Shown here: piece by piece, positions 18,493-26,878 of the stretch
Layout of the letters: every line of letters begins with the position of its first letter
How positions within the stretch are numbered: the first letter of the stretch is position 1
Virus record (IMG/VR): IMGVR_UViG_3300010885_050060
Location: 78,811-142,810 of that record
Length of the DNA: 64,000 nucleotides
Origin: a virus
Strand: one strand, 5' to 3'
Program-made: the position numbers and the translations under genes
Notes under the pieces: model-generated
Databases searched by the model: none
Told to the model about the DNA's origin: nothing
The model's input: the letters and a program-made list of their open reading frames with translations, nothing else

Positions 18493-20271
18493 TTAAAGTT
18501 TCTTTAATGAATTAATAAATTTAATTATTTCTTCAGTGAGATATTTATTGCCTTCTTTTGTGGGAATATTTGAAATGGCTTTTTCAAATCTGTCATATGC
18601 AGGAGCAAATTTACCATCTTCATTTAATATCCATTGTTTAGATTCTAGAATACCATTTACAAAAGCAGAAGGAACCGAAGGATCAGCAACAACGTCAACG
18701 GCAACAAGTCTAAAATCAGCAACACGATTAACACCGGATTTACTTTCTTCTAATCTGCCTAATGCACGACTAGAAACACCGAGCTTAACACCATCCATGA
18801 TCAATGAACGAACGATTTGTCCCATGGGAGTAGAAAGAACTTTTGATTTTCCTTCAAAAATATTGCCATTCTGTTTCAATTCTGTAACAACATGACAAAC
18901 TCTTTCAAGGTTTATTTCTGGAGAGTTACCAGTCCAAGAACACTTGCCATTGTCCATGCAATAAAAATTTTCATTTGGAACAGAAACACAATATACTCTG
19001 TCATCAAAATCATTTACTTCTTCTATTTTTAAAAACCTATCATCCAAACAAACATATTCTGTTTTTGCTATATTTAATTGATATAAGGGAACTTTATTTT
19101 CTGCTTTTATTATTCGATCTGCAAATTTATAATCTGCTTCGGTAATAATAGTTGTAATATTTCCACATCCGCCAGATTTAAGGAGAATTTCATTGAAATC
19201 TAACATTAATTGTTTTGATGTAGAAAAGATATTTCTGATTTCATATTCTCCAGCTTCTTGAATAACTGTAGAAAACCTACCATCACCTAAATTAAACCAA
19301 TATATCATTTCCTCTAAAAGAGGAGCAGAAATATTTTTAAATTGCTTTGGAATTTTTTTATTGTAACAATTAGTTCCAAAATTTTCTTTTAAAAATTGAG
19401 AAAGTCTTAAATCTCTTAAAATAAATGTGGATGTTCCACTAGAAGATATATTTTCAGACCATTTCATTTCTTCTGGAAACTTGGAAAGAAGTTCTCTTAT
19501 TTGAATTTTTATTTCTTCTTTTCTTTGTGTAATTCCAATCGTTGTTTCTCTGTGGGTTACGGTATAACCTTCTGCCAACCATATACCCAAAAATTGAACA
19601 AATGTTTTATAATCAATTTTAGAATCAATTTCTGGATTTATTAAATACTTTCCTTTTTTTAAAGTATTTTTAACTCCTTTTAAAATAAAAAAATCAGGAG
19701 TTTCAGCAAACCAGTTTCCTGTTTTTGGAATTCTGTGTTTATTGTATTTTGTTCTATTATTAAAAATTTCTTCGATTGTAACAAAAACAGGATTGTTATA
19801 TCTATCAATTAAAAGAAGTCTGTGAGTAGGAGTAATAAGAGTGTTTATGTTTCTTCCATTTACTCTATACATTTTTCCTTTATATTCTTGATCTATTTTT
19901 TTTGTTATTTGATTGAGTTCTATTTCTCTGGTTTTAGGATTTAAAGTATAAACCTTTTCAGTTTCAGATATTTCGGTTATATTCTTCCAACCATCTTCGC
20001 AAAGTATTGATGCTGATGATGTTATACAGGAAGGGTGATTCAATTCCCCGGTGGCTCTTTTTGTTACAATCATTTCGTCATTATAACGATTAACTTCTTT
20101 AACCATTTCTTCTAGTGGATAAACTCTTTTATTTTTATTGGCTTCATTAGCCATTAAAAATGGTCCTTGGATATGAAGGATTGAAGGAGTATTTCTATTA
20201 CGTTCCTCGATGAGGTACTGAACATCATAGGTTGGTTGTTCTACTAAAAGACTATAAGCATTTTTTGACAT
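18493..20271 (-). CDS. gp21: Prohead maturation protease, gp21-like, interrupted by an intein
   Basis: 592 residues as translated. Removal of the intein (residues 82-449) leaves 224, close to T4 gp21 (212). The exteins carry the catalytic His in GELNHP (His79) and the Ser in GVSSRALG, the signature of herpes/T4-type prohead proteases. The spliced junction would read GELNHPS-SPEINLERV, as expected for an uninterrupted family member. The enzyme cleaves scaffold and capsid proteins after L/I-x-E sites during head maturation. Because the intein sits two residues from the catalytic His, the precursor should be inactive until splicing. Confidence 0.92.
   Translation of the reverse strand: MSKNAYSLLVEQPTYDVQYLIEERNRNTPSILHIQGPFLMANEANKNKRVYPLEEMVKEVNRYNDEMIVTKRATGELNHPSCITSSASILCEDGWKNITEISETEKVYTLNPKTREIELNQITKKIDQEYKGKMYRVNGRNINTLITPTHRLLLIDRYNNPVFVTIEEIFNNRTKYNKHRIPKTGNWFAETPDFFILKGVKNTLKKGKYLINPEIDSKIDYKTFVQFLGIWLAEGYTVTHRETTIGITQRKEEIKIQIRELLSKFPEEMKWSENISSSGTSTFILRDLRLSQFLKENFGTNCYNKKIPKQFKNISAPLLEEMIYWFNLGDGRFSTVIQEAGEYEIRNIFSTSKQLMLDFNEILLKSGGCGNITTIITEADYKFADRIIKAENKVPLYQLNIAKTEYVCLDDRFLKIEEVNDFDDRVYCVSVPNENFYCMDNGKCSWTGNSPEINLERVCHVVTELKQNGNIFEGKSKVLSTPMGQIVRSLIMDGVKLGVSSRALGRLEESKSGVNRVADFRLVAVDVVADPSVPSAFVNGILESKQWILNEDGKFAPAYDRFEKAISNIPTKEGNKYLTEEIIKFINSLKKL
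18925..20028 (-). mobile_element. Intein with LAGLIDADG homing endonuclease in gp21
   Basis: 368 residues. It starts at Cys82 (CITSSASILCEDGW), has the splicing block B motif TPTHRLLL near residue 148 and ends ...CSWTGN before a Ser +1. Two LAGLIDADG-type motifs, LGIWLAEGY at 228-236 and MIYWFNLGDG at 322-331, show a full homing endonuclease domain. The penultimate residue is Gly rather than the usual His, a variation known in some inteins. The reading frame is intact, so both splicing and homing may be active. It targets the active-site region of the protease gene, a typical conserved insertion site. Confidence 0.92.
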
Positions 20272-20285
20272 ATGTATTCTTTTTA

Positions 20286-20323
20286 TATATTTATCGATAT
20301 TGCTATCAACTTTGTTATTTATA
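20286..20323 (-). promoter_or_regulatory. Two late promoter boxes upstream of gp21
   Basis: On the minus strand, TATAAATA at 20316-20323 and TAAATATA at 20286-20293. The nearer one ends 14 nt before the gp21 ATG. Confidence 0.5.
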
Positions 20324-20344
20324 TTTACACTGGAAGATCACTAT

Positions 20345-20809
20345 TCAAGCATTTATATGCTTTTCAGTTAAAATTAAAAACTGATATCCTTTATTTTTAG
20401 CATATTGTTCTGCTGCTTTCCATTTGGCTTGATTTACAGCCCATTGTGTATTTTCATAAATCATTGTTTTAACTTTTTTATTCTTAGTAGCCTCTGGTTT
20501 CATGGTTTGCTTGTGAGGTTTTATTTCTATTAATAATTTTTTTATTTCACCAGATCTGTCTTTAAGAGCAGCAACAAGATCCACGAAGTATCTATGAAGT
20601 TTTCCATCTAAGGGAGATTGATATGGAACAACAACACTTTCCGATCCCCATGTAATAACATTTAAATTATTATCAAACCAACGAAAAACCTTTAATTCTA
20701 AAGAAGAACGATATATACAAGGAAGAGAACCTTTATACTTTTCTGGATTTAATATACTATAAATTCCTTGTATATAGTTGGAATTTTTTTTACCAATTTT
20801 AGGTTTCAT
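20345..20809 (-). CDS. gp4: Head completion protein, gp4-like nuclease fold
   Basis: 154 residues, against 150 for T4 gp4. The core reads RSSLELKVFRWFD, WGSESVVVPY, HRYFVDLVAAL and LLIEIKPH, giving the E...D...ExK set of a TnsA-like PD-(D/E)XK nuclease. In T4, gp4 is needed to finish filled heads before tail joining, perhaps by trimming packaged DNA. It starts two bases after the stop of the gp13-type gene. Confidence 0.75.
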   Translation of the reverse strand: MKPKIGKKNSNYIQGIYSILNPEKYKGSLPCIYRSSLELKVFRWFDNNLNVITWGSESVVVPYQSPLDGKLHRYFVDLVAALKDRSGEIKKLLIEIKPHKQTMKPEATKNKKVKTMIYENTQWAVNQAKWKAAEQYAKNKGYQFLILTEKHINA

Positions 20810-20811
20810 TT

Positions 20812-21699
20812 TTAACCGACAAAGAAGCGGATAGGATCTCTGTCAATAGTATCTTTGGTTATTTCTTCTTCTAAAGCAGCCTTTTCCTGAGTTCCTTGTG
20901 ACATCAAATCACTATAGTTTAATGTTTGTCCTCCGAATAAGTTGGTTCCAGCAAATTTTCCTCTTGTATGACCAACGGCTATTTTTGTTAAAGCCAAAGT
21001 ATATCTATAAACCCACAGTTGACCTACCAAGTATTTTAAAGGCTTTAGTATTTTACAACCCAGTAATCCAAAGTATGGGGTGCTGCTTTGTTGGGATGGT
21101 TCTGGAATAATTTTTAAAATTTGAGAATCAGGATCAAATCTAAGATAAGGCGTCAGTGCCAATAACTTATCTCTTGTATCTAACCATGTTTTAAGTGCTT
21201 GCCAAGTAACTAAATCATAACCAACATTTCCAAGCAATTGACCGAAGTATGCTTGTTGAGCAATTGTATTTTCAATAGTAAAAAGGGTATTAACTCCTGT
21301 ATTATTTCCTTCTGCAAATGAGAATACGTCTACAACTCTTCTATAATCATCTAAGTCATAATCATAACAAGCACTTAACGAAGGATTGGATGTATTTGAA
21401 TTATACATGTCTGGAGTAATGTTCATCAACTTTCCAATCTCAAGACCAACTCCAGATTTATATAGATCGGATCTAAAAATTAAATATTCTTCTTCCAAAC
21501 CTGCAAATTTCGTGAAATATTCGATTGCAATATCAATCATTTCATAGATTTGCTCACTACTAATTTCTATTTGAATTAAAGGTTCGCCCAAGCTTCTACG
21601 AACTCTTTGTGCCAAAAGATCATAGCTTTTAATTTGAGTATTAAAAGTTGTACCGCCATGAAAAGAATTAGGTAAAACTGGTTGTGATGGATAAGGCAT
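20812..21699 (-). CDS. gp13: Neck protein, gp13-like
   Basis: 295 residues, against 309 for T4 gp13. The N-terminal half contains LAQRVRRSLGEPLIQIEISS followed by EQIYEMIDIAIEYFTKFAG, a pattern I associate with the neck proteins that complete the head and accept the tail. The C-terminal half holds AKIAVGHTRGKFAG-like residues and ends in an acidic tail. It is immediately upstream of the gp4-type gene, making a head-completion pair. A gp14-type neck protein cannot be excluded. Confidence 0.65.
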   Translation of the reverse strand: MPYPSQPVLPNSFHGGTTFNTQIKSYDLLAQRVRRSLGEPLIQIEISSEQIYEMIDIAIEYFTKFAGLEEEYLIFRSDLYKSGVGLEIGKLMNITPDMYNSNTSNPSLSACYDYDLDDYRRVVDVFSFAEGNNTGVNTLFTIENTIAQQAYFGQLLGNVGYDLVTWQALKTWLDTRDKLLALTPYLRFDPDSQILKIIPEPSQQSSTPYFGLLGCKILKPLKYLVGQLWVYRYTLALTKIAVGHTRGKFAGTNLFGGQTLNYSDLMSQGTQEKAALEEEITKDTIDRDPIRFFVG

Positions 21700-21713
21700 A
21701 TATAATATACTTA

Positions 21714-22481
21714 TTACAATGCTGTCGTAATTAACTGTCCTGAATTATCTACGGTAATTCTCCATCTATTGTTATTCGGTGATCTTAATATCACGCCTTT
21801 GTTAAAGTCCGTTACTTCTATGTCTTCTGTTATACTAGCATTACCCACAACATTTAAAGCTTCTGTAGGACTGTCTGTATTGATTCCAACCTTGTTTGAT
21901 CCTACATATAAAGAAATTGTTTCTTGATTGTTATTAATTTCTAAATTATTGGTTACATATAAACTTCCCGTAGAACTTAAATTATTTACATATGTAAAAT
22001 TTTCCGCATGACTTGTTAGATTAGAACCTAAAGTAAAAACATTTTCGTGTTGAATTAAATTATTTGTACCCGCAGCATTAAAAGAATTGTTAGAATCTAA
22101 TAAAATTTTATTATTATATCCTGCACCTATAAATGAAAAATTACTTTGAATTTCATTCTCTTCTCCATTTGTTATTGTAGATGCCGCACCGGAAACTTTA
22201 TTATTTATGCCATTAAAAACTGATGAAAATATTTCATCAGCTATATTATTTCCATATTGAAATGAATATGAACTTAGATTCTGATTAAATGTAAATAAAT
22301 TATGCTCAGAATTTAAAAAAGAAATTAGAGACTCGTTTTCATCATTAATTTTTTTAAAAAATATCTTACCATCAGCAAGATTCAGTGCCAATTCACCCAA
22401 TTCTAATGCAGATAAATCAGGTGTTCTATTGGAAATTGTTGATCTTTTAAATTTTATGATACTTTCGCCTAGAGATGGCAT
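21714..22481 (-). CDS. Fibre-like virion protein with attachment-type N-terminus
   Basis: 255 residues. The N-terminus IIKFKRSTISNRTPDLS followed by LELGELALNLADGKIFFK is the short adaptor seen at the start of many tail-fibre proteins, and resembles those at 22523-22690 and 23715-26114. The middle is Asn/Ser-rich beta repeat sequence, and a segment VGINTDSPTEALNVVGN is shared with the neighbouring fibre protein (VGINTEAPTEALEVVGN). A fibre or spike role is inferred. Confidence 0.65.
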   Translation of the reverse strand: MPSLGESIIKFKRSTISNRTPDLSALELGELALNLADGKIFFKKINDENESLISFLNSEHNLFTFNQNLSSYSFQYGNNIADEIFSSVFNGINNKVSGAASTITNGEENEIQSNFSFIGAGYNNKILLDSNNSFNAAGTNNLIQHENVFTLGSNLTSHAENFTYVNNLSSTGSLYVTNNLEINNNQETISLYVGSNKVGINTDSPTEALNVVGNASITEDIEVTDFNKGVILRSPNNNRWRITVDNSGQLITTAL

Positions 22482-22490
22482 AATATATCA

Positions 22491-22498
22491 CATATTTA
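22491..22498 (-). promoter_or_regulatory. Late promoter box
   Basis: TAAATATG on the minus strand, 9 nt before the ATG at 22481. Confidence 0.4.
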
Positions 22499-22522
22499 GT
22501 AAAAAAATTGATTTTTTCAATG

Positions 22523-22690
22523 CTAAAATTCTTCTGCGGCTGAAAGACTTGGAATATTTGATCCGATATATAGAGTTTTATTGGTTTCGTTAAATGCCAA
22601 TTCACCTTTATTAAGCATTGGTGGTGGTCCTGCTTCTCCACTAACTCTTCTTTTAATTAAAATTGTGCTGTATATTCTTTGTTCTTCCAT
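22523..22690 (-). CDS. Short fibre-adaptor peptide
   Basis: 55 residues, starting MEEQRIYSTILIKRRVSGEAG, then KGELAFNETNKTLYIGS. This is the same adaptor found at the N-terminus of the large coiled fibre protein at 23715-26114 (LIKRRTTGEAG, GGELAFNEVNSVLYYGS), here as a stand-alone small gene. It could be a remnant of a longer fibre gene, or a small subunit that occupies fibre attachment sites. A strong terminator lies upstream. Confidence 0.6.
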   Translation of the reverse strand: MEEQRIYSTILIKRRVSGEAGPPPMLNKGELAFNETNKTLYIGSNIPSLSAAEEF

Positions 22691-22709
22691 GACTATACTT
22701 ATACAAAAA

Positions 22710-22743
22710 AATAAGGAGTATGCGATTAAACATACTCCTTATT
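22710..22743 (-). terminator. Rho-independent terminator
   Basis: Perfect 13-bp stem AATAAGGAGTATG/CATACTCCTTATT (22710-22722, 22731-22743), followed on the minus strand by a run of T. It ends the transcript of the small basic gene at 22766-22861. Confidence 0.85.
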
Positions 22744-22765
22744 TTATATATTTTTTTAAAAAAAA

Positions 22766-22861
22766 TTATTTCTTTTTGTTCGCCCCTTTTTTGGAAGATT
22801 TAGAACCTTCTTTTTTTGGCTTTTTAACTTCTTTTTTGTGAGCGTTATTTCCTTTGGCCAT
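22766..22861 (-). CDS. Very small Lys-rich protein
   Basis: 31 residues, starting MAKGNNAHKKEVKKPKKEG and ending GANKKK; about half are Lys. Short peptides with the MAKGNN opening are common in T4-type phages and have no assigned function. The basic charge would allow nucleic-acid binding. It is flanked by two terminators, so it is transcribed on its own. Confidence 0.65.
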   Translation of the reverse strand: MAKGNNAHKKEVKKPKKEGSKSSKKGANKKK

Positions 22862-22886
22862 GATTTTTTCTTTCTATTTTTAAAAT

Positions 22887-22915
22887 CCCTGCACTGGGTT
22901 AGGACCAATGCAGGG
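22887..22915 (-). terminator. Rho-independent terminator, copy 1
   Basis: CCCTGCA...TGCAGGG stem with an inner TGG/CCA pairing, followed on the minus strand by an AT-rich T-tract. It ends the lectin-fold gene at 22935. Nearly identical to the one at 23659-23689. Confidence 0.75.
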
Positions 22916-22934
22916 TCTTATTTAATCGTTTATA

Positions 22935-23612
22935 TTATCCAACAAATTTAACTTTGCCGTAGAATTTAGCTTTACCTTGGATCTTGGTAAGTGTGTTTAA
23001 AGTAGGTGTTGTACCTAATTCCAGCCCAGTTCCATTGTTGTAGAGTTCGGCGACTTCTGCATCGCTCAATGCTCTGTTCCAGATACCAACTGCGTCGATT
23101 TGACCGTTGAAGTAATTAATATTGCTTCCGCTACCAATAAAAAATTGGTCAACAGTTGCTAAAGTAGATTGAGAAGTTTGAATCAAAGAACCATTAATAT
23201 AAAGGCTCATGTTTGCACCTTCAGTTTTAAAGCAAACGTGATACCAATTATTTGTAGAAACAACCCCTTCGTTGCTTGACATTTGTGGGTAAGTGTAGTC
23301 ATTCAACCAAACTTGTCCGTTAGGTTGAATTGCTAAATTTACAGTAGGTGTTGGATAGTTACGAATTCCGAAGAGAGTAGATTCTCCGTCTATAGAATTT
23401 GAATTAAACCAGAGCGAAACTGTAGCGGAATTAGAAAAAGGAATTTGGAAATTCCCATCCATTTCATTTGTTCCATCAAACACAGCAGCATTTCCAATTT
23501 TGCCAGAAGCAAACGAGACGTTGCCGTTGTTGGTGAGGGTGCGGTTGTTGCCGGAGGAGTCGTTTGTATTGTCTAGCTTATAAAAAGCCAATAAGTTGTT
23601 TGTAAGTGCCAT
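22935..23612 (-). CDS. LamG/concanavalin-like lectin-fold protein
   Basis: 225 residues forming one LamG-like jelly roll. It starts LLAFYKLDNTNDSSGNN, has the strand ATVSLWFNSN and ends with the family signature AVGIWNRALSDAEVAELYNN at about residues 175-195. The last 30 residues form a short beta tail. In phages such single-domain proteins decorate fibres or capsids and bind carbohydrate. It lies between two matching terminators and so is a single-gene transcript. Confidence 0.75.
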   Translation of the reverse strand: MALTNNLLAFYKLDNTNDSSGNNRTLTNNGNVSFASGKIGNAAVFDGTNEMDGNFQIPFSNSATVSLWFNSNSIDGESTLFGIRNYPTPTVNLAIQPNGQVWLNDYTYPQMSSNEGVVSTNNWYHVCFKTEGANMSLYINGSLIQTSQSTLATVDQFFIGSGSNINYFNGQIDAVGIWNRALSDAEVAELYNNGTGLELGTTPTLNTLTKIQGKAKFYGKVKFVG

Positions 23613-23658
23613 AATATTTTGTTTTTTTCTATTTGTTTTTTAATTGTTTTTTTTAAAA

Positions 23659-23689
23659 CCCCTGCACTGGGTTAGAACCAATGCAGGGG
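23659..23689 (-). terminator. Rho-independent terminator, copy 2
   Basis: CCCCTGCA...TGCAGGGG stem with loop sequence almost the same as copy 1, followed on the minus strand by T-rich sequence. It ends the fibre gene at 23715. Confidence 0.75.
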
Positions 23690-23714
23690 CTTAAGTTTGA
23701 TTTATTCTAATTTT

Positions 23715-26114
23715 TTAGAATGATCCACCGTCAAGAACAGAAATCATGTAATCTACATAATTTTTTGTTGTTGCGTCAGTACCTTCTACTGGTTCACCTA
23801 CGGATTTCAATGTGCGATTTCCGATAGCAAGTTTGCCTGTCTCACCCCAACTTAAAACTAAACCTTCGCCGTTAGTTCTATATATTGCACTTTCTTCAAG
23901 ACTGAGCGTATTAGCCCAAGCATTTGATGAAATCATACCAGATGAAACTGTAATATCTTCTCCGTTGTTATTTACTTCAAGTCTTGATCCTGAAATTTTA
24001 ATATTTCCAACTACTTCGAGTGCTTCGGTAGGAGCTTCGGTATTAATACCTACAACACCATCACCAACAAACAATGAGGTTGATGCACCGCCACCAGAGA
24101 TTTCTAAACCACCAGTAGCAGAGATAGTACCTTCAACTGTAACGTCACCAACAACTGTACCACCAGTGCGTTTGTCGAGGTAGTTACCTTCGATGTCGCT
24201 AACGCGAGTATCAAGAGCACCTTCGGCAGCTGTTGCGCGACTTGCTTCAGACGCAAGATCAACAGTAAGAACGCCTTCAGCAGCTGTTGCGCGACTTACT
24301 TCAGATGCAAGATCAGCAGTAAGAACGCCTTCAGCGGCAGTAGCGCGAGCAACTTCGTCAGCTAATGCAGAAGAAGCGGCATTTGCTAATGAGGTAATAG
24401 CACCATTAATATCATTATCAGCATTTTGGAAAGCTGAAACGATTTCTGTTAAGGAATCAAGCGCAGCAGGGTCAACATTACTGAGAACGTTGTCAATTTG
24501 TGATTGAAGACCACTAACTTGTGAATCAACTGATGATGACAAGCTTGCGATTGTTGTATTAAGAGTACCAACTTCTGAGGTGATTCTTGAATCAAGAATA
24601 CCATCAGCTTCAATTAAAGCATCTATGTTGCCGTTTACATATGCTGTAATATCAGCTGAAACGGAAGCAACGGTTGAGTTTAATGTAGCAACTTCTGAAG
24701 CAATTGAGCTTTCGAGAGCAGCAACTTCTGAATCAATTTTAGAATCAAGAGTAGCTGAAACGGAAGCAACAGTTGAGTTCAATGTTGAAACTTCTGATGC
24801 AATTGCTGTCTCAAGGTCTGAAACTTCTGAAGCAATTGATGCTTCAAGAGTAGCAACTTCTGAGTCGATTTTAGAATCAAGTGTTGAAGAAACAGATTGA
24901 ACAGTTGTATTCAATGTTGAAACTTCTGATGCAATTGAGCTTTCAAGTGTTGAAACCTCTGAGTTAATTTTAGAATCAAGAGCGGCTGAAACAGAAGCTA
25001 ATTGTGTTGAAGCACTGTTTGCAAGGCTTGTGATTGTATTATTGAGATCACCATCAGCAGCTTGGAAAGCACTTACAATTTCAGTAAGCGAGTCAAGGGC
25101 AGCAGGATCGACATTACTAAGAACATTGTCAACACGGGTGTTAACAGCGGCTAAGTCTGAAGCAAGAATTGAAGAAACAGATTGAACAGTTGTATTCAAT
25201 GTTGAAACTTCTGAAGCAATTGCGCTTTCAAGATCAGCAACTTCTGAGTCAATTTTAGAATCAAGAGTAGCAGAAGCAGATGCCATTGCTGTGCTTAAAG
25301 CACCTTCAGCGGCAGTTGCACGGCTAACTTCAGCAGCTAGATCAGAAGTAAGAACTCCTTCAGCAGCAGTAGCACGACTAACTTCAGCAGCTAAGTCTGA
25401 AGAAAGAGCGGCTGAAACTGAAGCAACTGTTGAATTTAAAGTTGAAACTTCTGAAGCAATTGCGCTTTCAAGACCAGCAACTTCTGAGTCAATTTTTGAA
25501 TCAAGAGTTGAAGAAACTGAAGCAACAGTTGTGTTTAAAGTTGAAACAGAGCTATCAATTTTTGAATCAAGAGCGGCTTCAACGGCCATAGCACGGCTAA
25601 CCTCATCAGAGAGGGCTTGTGCAGAATCTGCTTCGAAGGCGTCTAACTCTGATTGCAAAGAACCAGAAATTGATGACATTGTTGAGTTAACATTGTTAAG
25701 AGTATTAACAAGGTTTGATGCAAAGTTTTCGTCATCACCTAAAGCAGCAGCCAACTCGTTAAGAGTATTGAGTGCTTCTGGAGCCATGTCGATGACAGCA
25801 GCGATTTGTGAATCGATTTTGGCATCAAGAGTGCTTGAGACTGAAGCAACAGTGCTATTTAAAGCAGCAACTTCACTATCAACTTTAGCGTCTAAAGTTC
25901 CGATTTGTGAACTAAGGTCAGATGAGATAGAACCAACAAGAGTGTTAGTAGCAAATTCACCAGTACCCCCGATAGGTATTACACCATTTTCTGAACCATA
26001 GTATAATACTGAGTTTACTTCGTTGAATGCCAATTCACCACCAGAAAGAGATGCAGGAGCACCCGCTTCACCAGTAGTACGGCGTTTAATAAGGATTGTG
26101 TTAATGTTTGACAT
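23715..26114 (-). CDS. Long coiled-coil tail fibre-like protein
   Basis: About 799 residues from MSNINTILIKRRTTGEAG; an upstream in-frame ATG at 26150 lies within a terminator hairpin and is rejected. After the fibre adaptor it has about 600 residues of low-complexity repeats such as LDSKIDSEVA, STLNSTVASVS and EVSRATAAEGVL, predicted to form a trimeric coiled coil. Near the C-terminus come a VGINTEAPTEALEVVGN beta segment and a short tip. T4-like phages use such rods as long fibres or whiskers. Confidence 0.75.
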   Translation of the reverse strand: MSNINTILIKRRTTGEAGAPASLSGGELAFNEVNSVLYYGSENGVIPIGGTGEFATNTLVGSISSDLSSQIGTLDAKVDSEVAALNSTVASVSSTLDAKIDSQIAAVIDMAPEALNTLNELAAALGDDENFASNLVNTLNNVNSTMSSISGSLQSELDAFEADSAQALSDEVSRAMAVEAALDSKIDSSVSTLNTTVASVSSTLDSKIDSEVAGLESAIASEVSTLNSTVASVSAALSSDLAAEVSRATAAEGVLTSDLAAEVSRATAAEGALSTAMASASATLDSKIDSEVADLESAIASEVSTLNTTVQSVSSILASDLAAVNTRVDNVLSNVDPAALDSLTEIVSAFQAADGDLNNTITSLANSASTQLASVSAALDSKINSEVSTLESSIASEVSTLNTTVQSVSSTLDSKIDSEVATLEASIASEVSDLETAIASEVSTLNSTVASVSATLDSKIDSEVAALESSIASEVATLNSTVASVSADITAYVNGNIDALIEADGILDSRITSEVGTLNTTIASLSSSVDSQVSGLQSQIDNVLSNVDPAALDSLTEIVSAFQNADNDINGAITSLANAASSALADEVARATAAEGVLTADLASEVSRATAAEGVLTVDLASEASRATAAEGALDTRVSDIEGNYLDKRTGGTVVGDVTVEGTISATGGLEISGGGASTSLFVGDGVVGINTEAPTEALEVVGNIKISGSRLEVNNNGEDITVSSGMISSNAWANTLSLEESAIYRTNGEGLVLSWGETGKLAIGNRTLKSVGEPVEGTDATTKNYVDYMISVLDGGSF

Positions 26115-26136
26115 ATTTTTTTTTTTGTATAAAAGA

Positions 26137-26147
26137 CCGCAAAGCGG
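26137..26147 (-). terminator. Short terminator hairpin
   Basis: CCGC-ttt-GCGG stem on the minus strand followed by TCTTTTAT. It probably ends the gene at 26193. Confidence 0.5.
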
Positions 26148-26192
26148 CATTAATACTTATCCTAATCGATATGCCAATATTTTATTTTTTTT

Positions 26193-26522
26193 TTAAAAAG
26201 TTCCACCATCAACAATCGGAGTCATATTTTCATATGCTTTTTCCCAATTTGCTGAAAGTCTATCCTGTACGGTATTAACCTCATGAAACGTTTCTTGCCA
26301 ATTTGCAGTCAATAATCCAACATGACTTAACATTTCTTTGTGTTCTGGATTTAAATACATCGCAGAATTTGATATAATATTAGTAGAAGCAACATCAAAT
26401 TTTTCGTAATTATTTTGAATAGAATTTAATAATTTATAATAATGTAAAATATTAGGACTGCTATTGTCTATTATAACAGTAACATTATTTGATGTTTGTT
26501 CTATTGTTAATTTTTCACTCAT
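26193..26522 (-). CDS. Small tail-associated protein
   Basis: 109 residues from MSEKLTIEQTSNN, overlapping the upstream stop (ATGA). The C-terminal half (LLTANWQETF, RLSANWEKAYENMTP) repeats a SANWE element, loosely like the SSxW module of the proteins at 2552-5898. It ends DGGTF, the same last residues style as the fibre protein (DGGSF), which may mark a shared assembly tail. Function unknown. Confidence 0.55.
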   Translation of the reverse strand: MSEKLTIEQTSNNVTVIIDNSSPNILHYYKLLNSIQNNYEKFDVASTNIISNSAMYLNPEHKEMLSHVGLLTANWQETFHEVNTVQDRLSANWEKAYENMTPIVDGGTF

Positions 26523-26872
26523 CTTGTAGTTGTTGCAAGAATTTCCCATTCTCCCTTTAGATATGTTTTTATATATGCATTTGGTAAAATCGGAAATGTA
26601 ACTTGTAAATCATAATTATATCTTCCGACAGGTATATCTACTGTTCTTGGAGGTATAGATATAATTCCACTTAAAGGTTCTATAATTACTATAGTATCAT
26701 CTATAGTTGAAAATTCTATAAATGCAGGAGAAGCAACACTATTTACAGATCGAACCTGAAGAGCTATATTACAATCTGTTAAATCTATGGGCAATCCTTG
26801 AGATAAAATAGTTATTGAAGAAACACCGTCCCAAGTGTCTCCGCTTATATGAGATGGAAAATCGTATGTCAT
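26519..26872 (-). CDS. BppU-like immunoglobulin-type baseplate protein
   Basis: 117 residues with the pattern of the BppU N-terminal domain family: GLPIDLTDCNIALQVRS, then SGIISIPPRTVD, then VGRYNYDLQVTFP and a C-terminal YLKGEWEI. In Lactococcus phages that fold attaches receptor-binding proteins to the baseplate. Here it sits between the portal gene and a small tail gene. The assignment is from remembered family patterns. Confidence 0.6.
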   Translation of the reverse strand: MTYDFPSHISGDTWDGVSSITILSQGLPIDLTDCNIALQVRSVNSVASPAFIEFSTIDDTIVIIEPLSGIISIPPRTVDIPVGRYNYDLQVTFPILPNAYIKTYLKGEWEILATTTR

Positions 26873-26878
26873 AATTTA

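Noticed and set aside
24193-26001. Several long plus-strand ORFs opposite the coiled fibre gene
   Set aside because: Their Ala/Ser/Thr-rich sequence is the antisense of repeated coiled-coil codons.
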